From NCBI GenBank assembly GCA_018894995.1, contig JAHIOZ010000070.1, positions 1 through 8,024 of the forward strand: DNA of 8,024 nucleotides. The letters are read 5' to 3'. The DNA is from Patescibacteria group bacterium (GTDB taxonomy: Bacteria > Patescibacteriota > Minisyncoccia > Phycocordibacterales > UBA12079). Below the pieces are notes generated by a model, which was given only the letters and a program-made list of their open reading frames with translations, was not told the DNA's origin and did no database searches. The translations under genes and the position numbers were made by a program. Below, in pieces: positions 5,559-8,024 of the stretch (position 1 is the first letter of the stretch; every line of letters begins with the position of its first letter).

Positions 5559-5601
5559 AACCCCACACATTTATTTTTAATAAAAATAAATGTGTGGGGT
5601 T
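5559..5601. repeat. Perfect 43-bp palindrome
   Basis: Arms 5559-5579 and 5581-5601 are exact complements around a single A. The outer 11 bases (AACCCCACACA) are GC-richer and the inner part is A/T-rich. No T-tract follows on either strand, so it is probably not a standard terminator. Confidence 0.85.
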
Positions 5602-5610
5602 AAATGAAAA

Positions 5611-5641
5611 GTCACTTTTTTAATTTTATTAAAAAAGTGAC
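5611..5641 (-). terminator. Terminator hairpin of the exonuclease gene
   Basis: GTCACTTTTTTAA (5611-5623) pairs with TTAAAAAAGTGAC (5629-5641). Read on the minus strand, the first arm contains the last codons and stop of the exonuclease gene and the second arm is followed by TTTTC. The stem overlaps the stop codon, so it works at the very end of the gene. Confidence 0.55.
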
Positions 5642-6207
5642 TGAATAATTCCATTATCTTCTTTTTTCTCCCAATTGTCAGTATTTAAATCTATTTCAAG
5701 TATTTTGTGAGTTATTCTATCTTTATATTTTAGTTTTTTGTGTTCCACTGCATACTCGTAAATTTCTTTTGTAATACGAACATCATCAAGACAATATTTT
5801 TTAATTTTTTCTACTTCCCCCGAATTCCACCATTTAACTGCATCAAGTCCTGCACCGCTTTTGTTTGTTCCCAATGTTGCCTCGGCAACCGTATCAAGTT
5901 TAATTCTTTTCCCGAGTGAATTTTTAATTTCTTTGAGAATATCAACACTTTTAATTGAAGTTAAATCTCCGTGGTAATATTTATTTAAAATAGGAATGTC
6001 AAAATGATCCGAATTGTAGCCAATAAGCACATCAGCTTTTTCAAGAAAAGGCCAAAGTTTGTCCAATTCATCGTGCATAAAAGTATGGTATTCGTTTGTT
6101 TTTGAATCGTGAAGACAAACCAAAGAGACATCCAAATCAACCGCTTCGTTTGAACCGACATCTTGGAAGGTATTTTTGGTTTCTATATCAAAAGTTATTT
6201 TTCTCAT
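5629..6207 (-). CDS. DEDDy-type 3'-5' exonuclease, RNase H-like fold
   Basis: Predicted 3'-5' exonuclease acting on DNA or RNA ends. The 192 residues form one domain carrying the DEDDy set: FDIET with Asp7 and Glu9 (motif I), IGYNSDHFD with Asn65 and Asp70 (motif II) and YCLDD with Tyr138 and Asp142 (motif III, YxxxD). LDTVAEATLG (104-113) is also typical of the group related to the proofreading domain of family B polymerases and of YprB-like RNase H domains. There is no polymerase or helicase part, so it is a stand-alone nuclease; substrate and pathway cannot be read from the sequence. The ATG has no Shine-Dalgarno; TATACA (6224-6219) lies 11 nt before it. It converges with mraY and lies 132 bases downstream of hisS on the same strand, so read-through from hisS is possible. 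Confidence 0.85.
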   Translation of the reverse strand: MRKITFDIETKNTFQDVGSNEAVDLDVSLVCLHDSKTNEYHTFMHDELDKLWPFLEKADVLIGYNSDHFDIPILNKYYHGDLTSIKSVDILKEIKNSLGKRIKLDTVAEATLGTNKSGAGLDAVKWWNSGEVEKIKKYCLDDVRITKEIYEYAVEHKKLKYKDRITHKILEIDLNTDNWEKKEDNGIIQSLF

Positions 6208-6339
6208 TGTTTTTTGAGTGTATAGGGTATAGCGTTTAGGGTTGCAGTAATGAATAATTTTTTAATTTTTAATTTTAAAAATTAGACATTTTATTAGAAA
6301 TTGTAATTTAGAAATTAGAAATTAAATCGAAATTTGAAA
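6208..6339. repeat. AT-rich low-complexity spacer with AAATT units
   Basis: Much of this spacer, and the last codons of hisS just beyond it, consist of irregular repeats of AAATT with short variants such as GAAATTAGAAATTAAATCG. A palindrome AATTTTTA-ATTT-TAAAAATT lies at 6264-6283. It may slow or stop hisS transcription, but no GC-rich terminator stem is present. The upstream region of the exonuclease gene (6208-6235) holds a TATACA -10 candidate. Confidence 0.6.
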
Positions 6340-7629
6340 TTAAAAATTCGAAATTTTAGAAAAAATTTTTTCTCTTGAAATTTCTTCTTGTTTCCCGTCC
6401 ACCAATCTCTTCAACACAAACTTATCATTTTTCACTTCGTTTTCTCCGATGCAAATTACAAATGGAATTTTCTTTTTGTTAGCCTTTTTGATTTGGTCGC
6501 CGATTTTTTTGTAAGAATAATCTATGGCGACATTTAAGTTTTGATTTCGTAAAGCTTGAGCAAGGTCATCGGCAAAATCTGTGAATTTTTCATCTATTAT
6601 ACAAAGATACAAGTTTGTTTCAGGAATATATTCCGGCAAAAGGTCTCTGCTTTTTAAAAATTCAATTGCTGTCATATCACCCATACCAAAACCAACCGCC
6701 GGAATTTTTTCTTCTCCGAAAATATCCAATAAATTGTCGTAACGACCACCTCCAAACATTGCGCGATTATTGTCGGGATTTTTGTCAAAAACTTCAAAAA
6801 CGACACCGGTGTAATAATCAAAACCGCGAACGATAAACGGGTCAAAAACAACATTTGTAATTCCTCTTTTTTTCAATCTTCCAATTATTTCCTGACAAAG
6901 TTTAACTTCCGGTTGTTCATCAACTATTTTTTTAATTTCGCCGTTCATCATTGCTTTCATTAAATCTTCACTTTTTCCTTTTCCAAGAAGTTCCTCCATT
7001 TTTTTATTGAAATCATCATCGGATATTTTCTTTCCATTCCAACGGTCAATCAGTCTGATAAAATTTCTTTTTTCACCATCACTCAAATCAAATTTTTCCG
7101 CCAAAACAGTTCCTATAATTCCGGCATAATTGATTTTTATTTCAAAATCTTTTTCAATTGCGCCGATTTTTAACATTATGTTATAAGCAATTGTGACGGC
7201 TTCAATTTCCGCTTCAATTCCTTTTGTTCCAAACATATCAACATTCAGTTGCCAAAATTCACGACCCCTTCCTTTTTGAGGTCTTTCATATCTGAAATTG
7301 TTTACAATGGAATACCAACGAAGAGGGAAAGCAAGTTCTCTTTTTTTGCCCGCTACCATTCTGGCAATTGTTGGTGTCATTTCAGGTCGCAAAGTTACAT
7401 CTCGTCCACCACGGTCTGTGAAAGAATAAGTTTGCTCGTTGATTATTTCTTCGCCACTTTTTGCTTTATATAAATCAGTTGGTTCTAAAATGGAGGCATC
7501 ATATTCTTCGTAGCCGAAAGCTTCCACGACTTCTCGCATTTTTCTAAAAATATATTTTTGCACAAATTTGTTCTCCGGATAAAAATCCCTGACACCTTTG
7601 TACGGTTCTGTTGATATATTATTTTTCAT
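6340..7629 (-). CDS. hisS: Histidine--tRNA ligase
   Basis: Class II aminoacyl-tRNA synthetase that activates histidine with ATP and charges tRNA-His. Numbering from the ATG at 7629 gives 429 residues, close to the family's roughly 420-430. Motif 1 begins near KGVRDFYPE (11-19), motif 2 is FRYERPQKGRGREF (112-125), the histidine-specific loop is VRGFDYYTG (267-275), GGGRYD is at 293-298 and motif 3 is VGFGMGDMTAIEF (312-324). The anticodon-binding domain follows from about 339. Motif 2 has Tyr and FWQLNVDMFG where E. coli-type enzymes have FRHERPQ and FHQ, so it belongs to a different branch. The reading frame also opens at a TTG at 7650, but that codon lies inside the extended -10 promoter, so the ATG is the real start. 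The C-terminus runs into the AAATT repeats. Confidence 0.97.
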   Translation of the reverse strand: MKNNISTEPYKGVRDFYPENKFVQKYIFRKMREVVEAFGYEEYDASILEPTDLYKAKSGEEIINEQTYSFTDRGGRDVTLRPEMTPTIARMVAGKKRELAFPLRWYSIVNNFRYERPQKGRGREFWQLNVDMFGTKGIEAEIEAVTIAYNIMLKIGAIEKDFEIKINYAGIIGTVLAEKFDLSDGEKRNFIRLIDRWNGKKISDDDFNKKMEELLGKGKSEDLMKAMMNGEIKKIVDEQPEVKLCQEIIGRLKKRGITNVVFDPFIVRGFDYYTGVVFEVFDKNPDNNRAMFGGGRYDNLLDIFGEEKIPAVGFGMGDMTAIEFLKSRDLLPEYIPETNLYLCIIDEKFTDFADDLAQALRNQNLNVAIDYSYKKIGDQIKKANKKKIPFVICIGENEVKNDKFVLKRLVDGKQEEISREKIFSKISNF

Positions 7630-7640
7630 AATGTCATTAA

Positions 7641-7649
7641 ATTCTAACA
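7641..7649 (-). promoter_or_regulatory. Extended -10 promoter of hisS
   Basis: On the minus strand TGT-TAGAAT (7649-7641) is an extended -10 with five of six matches. The -35 region is only a T-run. Predicted start near 7634 leaves about 5 nt before the ATG at 7629, with no Shine-Dalgarno. The promoter sits directly after the terminator of the upstream gene. Confidence 0.6.
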
Positions 7650-7664
7650 AAAATAAGTAAATAA

Positions 7665-7702
7665 AAAAAGCCCCGTTCTTTGTCTAAGGACTGAGGCTTT
7701 TT
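7665..7702. terminator. Bidirectional intrinsic terminator
   Basis: AAAAAGCC (7665-7672) pairs with GGCTTTTT (7695-7702), and inside GTTCTT (7675-7680) pairs with AAGGAC (7686-7691) with one G-U pair. On the minus strand the stem is followed by a run of T and ATTTA, ending the transcript of the small upstream ORF; on the plus strand TTTTTGTTTGTTT follows. It isolates hisS from its upstream neighbour. Confidence 0.8.
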
Positions 7703-7713
7703 GTTTGTTTCTC

Positions 7714-7737
7714 GATACCTTACGAAAGTAATGTATC
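7714..7737. repeat. Hairpin with GAAA loop over the small ORF stop
   Basis: On the plus strand GATAC-c-TTAC-GAAA-GTAA-t-GTATC forms a 9-bp stem with one C/T mismatch and a GNRA tetraloop closed by C-G. On the minus strand the loop would be TTTC. It covers the last codons and stop of the small ORF and lies 12 bases from the bidirectional terminator. Confidence 0.6.
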
Positions 7738-7941
7738 AGGTATTTTACGGTCTCGGACCATATTAAAACAGGTGTATTGTCTGACCTTACCATCGTCACC
7801 ATTTGATGGTAGATAGTTTGTTGGTGTGGTGTTATATCTGCACCAAGCATCCGCACACCGGCTACAAAATCCTTCAATTTTTTTACCGTTTGCCAAGGCC
7901 ATCCTTCTGTTTCTTCTATGTCGCTCCAATCTTCTTTTCAT
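7720..7941 (-). CDS. Small basic cysteine-containing protein, unrecognised
   Basis: A 73-residue ORF I do not recognise. The first 21 residues are strongly basic (MKRRLERHRRNRR, then MALANGKK). Then come CSRCADAWC (a C-x2-C-x4-C arrangement) and a further Cys in QYTCFN, which could form a small metal site, though four cysteines with this spacing match no family I can name. Support for coding: AGAGGA lies 6 nt before the ATG, the clearest Shine-Dalgarno in the window, and the frame stops just before a strong terminator. Against: an overlapping frame (7644-7877) is also open, the GC is about 40% by hand count against a visibly lower level around it, and the stretch is rich in inverted repeats, so a structured RNA is the main alternative. 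Composition and the SD-led start set it apart from its neighbours and could mean a transferred gene. Confidence 0.45.
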   Translation of the reverse strand: MKRRLERHRRNRRMALANGKKIEGFCSRCADAWCRYNTTPTNYLPSNGDDGKVRQYTCFNMVRDRKIPDTLLS

Positions 7942-7947
7942 TTTTTA

Positions 7948-7953
7948 TCCTCT
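7948..7953 (-). promoter_or_regulatory. Shine-Dalgarno of the small ORF
   Basis: AGAGGA on the minus strand, 6 nt upstream of the ATG at 7941-7939. It is the best-placed Shine-Dalgarno in the window and is the main reason to believe this start. The remaining 70 bases to the window edge show nothing else I can support. Confidence 0.6.
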
Positions 7954-8024
7954 TTTAAAATTAATCCCCAAAAAACAAGTTGAACTCCCTACCTTTAAAT
8001 ACGAACTTTTGGGAAATTTTTAAA

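Larger units (their letters stand above)
5270..5628. other. Convergent mraY/exonuclease spacer packed with hairpins
   Basis: This 359-base gap between converging genes has no supported gene. It contains, in order, the long interrupted hairpin, a plus-strand terminator (5422-5463), a second copy of the REP-like hairpin (5504-5536), a 43-bp palindrome (5559-5601) and the terminator hairpin of the exonuclease gene (5611-5641). Confidence 0.75.

Noticed and set aside
6208..6350. AAATT-rich stretch as a CRISPR-like or satellite repeat
   Set aside because: Units are irregular in length and sequence and blend into the hisS C-terminal codons; simple low-complexity sequence explains it.
7648..7650. 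TTG start for hisS giving 436 residues
   Set aside because: The TTG is part of the extended -10 sequence and would lie upstream of the predicted transcription start; the family begins near the ATG at 7629.
7644..7877. 77-residue minus-strand frame overlapping the small ORF
   Set aside because: It would read through the bidirectional terminator and into the hisS -10 element, and has no Shine-Dalgarno; the 7720-7941 frame is better supported.
7700..7950. SRP RNA, RNase P RNA or tmRNA in the small ORF region
   Set aside because: The conserved cores (for example GGAAGGAAGCAG for SRP RNA, GAGGAAAGTCC for RNase P, a 3' CCA-ending acceptor for tmRNA) are not found on either strand.
7630..7960. T-box or other amino-acid-sensing leader for hisS
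   Set aside because: No T-box antiterminator core (GGGTGG-type) is present, and the extended -10 between the terminator and the hisS ATG indicates an independent start after the hairpin.
1..8024. Alternative genetic code with TGA as Gly, as in Gracilibacteria
   Set aside because: All genes are full length without in-frame TGA, and glycines in conserved motifs are encoded by GGN. TGA is also not used as a stop here, but eight genes are too few to conclude from.

Overview
The window looks like a chromosomal segment of an AT-rich bacterium, most likely a member of the Candidate Phyla Radiation (Patescibacteria, Parcubacteria-like). That placement is an inference. It rests on the low GC, on small divergent versions of universal genes (FtsZ with an altered T2 loop, MraY with an altered active site, a short anchored DD-carboxypeptidase), on AT-rich low-complexity and palindromic spacers, and on the near absence of Shine-Dalgarno sites. 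The code is standard: every gene reads through without in-frame TGA, and all stops are TAA or TAG.

Layout. ftsZ (minus strand, 12-1139) diverges from scpA-scpB (plus, 1468-2821) across a 328-base spacer that holds two palindromes and candidate promoters in both directions. A 329-base spacer follows, containing a nested palindromic element of about 193 bp with imperfect terminal inverted repeats and a perfect 32-bp hairpin. Next come a D-alanyl-D-alanine carboxypeptidase (3151-4098) and mraY (4211-5269), each with its own close promoter. mraY converges on a DEDDy 3'-5' exonuclease (minus, 5629-6207) across 359 bases packed with five inverted repeats; one of them is a near-exact copy of a hairpin found downstream of scpB. 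hisS (minus, 6340-7629) and a small unrecognised SD-led cysteine-containing ORF (minus, 7720-7941) complete the window, separated by a bidirectional terminator.

How the genes work together. FtsZ builds the division ring. ScpA and ScpB are the non-SMC subunits of condensin, which compacts and segregates chromosomes. MraY makes lipid I for peptidoglycan, and the carboxypeptidase trims the stem peptides of the finished wall. The first five genes therefore form a cell-cycle and cell-wall block. The exonuclease (nucleic-acid processing) and histidyl-tRNA synthetase (translation) form a separate minus-strand block.

The most unusual signals are: (1) -10-like elements only 7-11 nt upstream of the start codons of several genes with no SD, suggesting leaderless or near-leaderless mRNAs; (2) a dispersed REP-like hairpin family nested in a MITE-like element; (3) substitutions at normally invariant positions in MraY and FtsZ; (4) a small ORF region of different composition that could be a structured RNA. 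No defence system, CRISPR array, tRNA, rRNA or transposase gene was seen.
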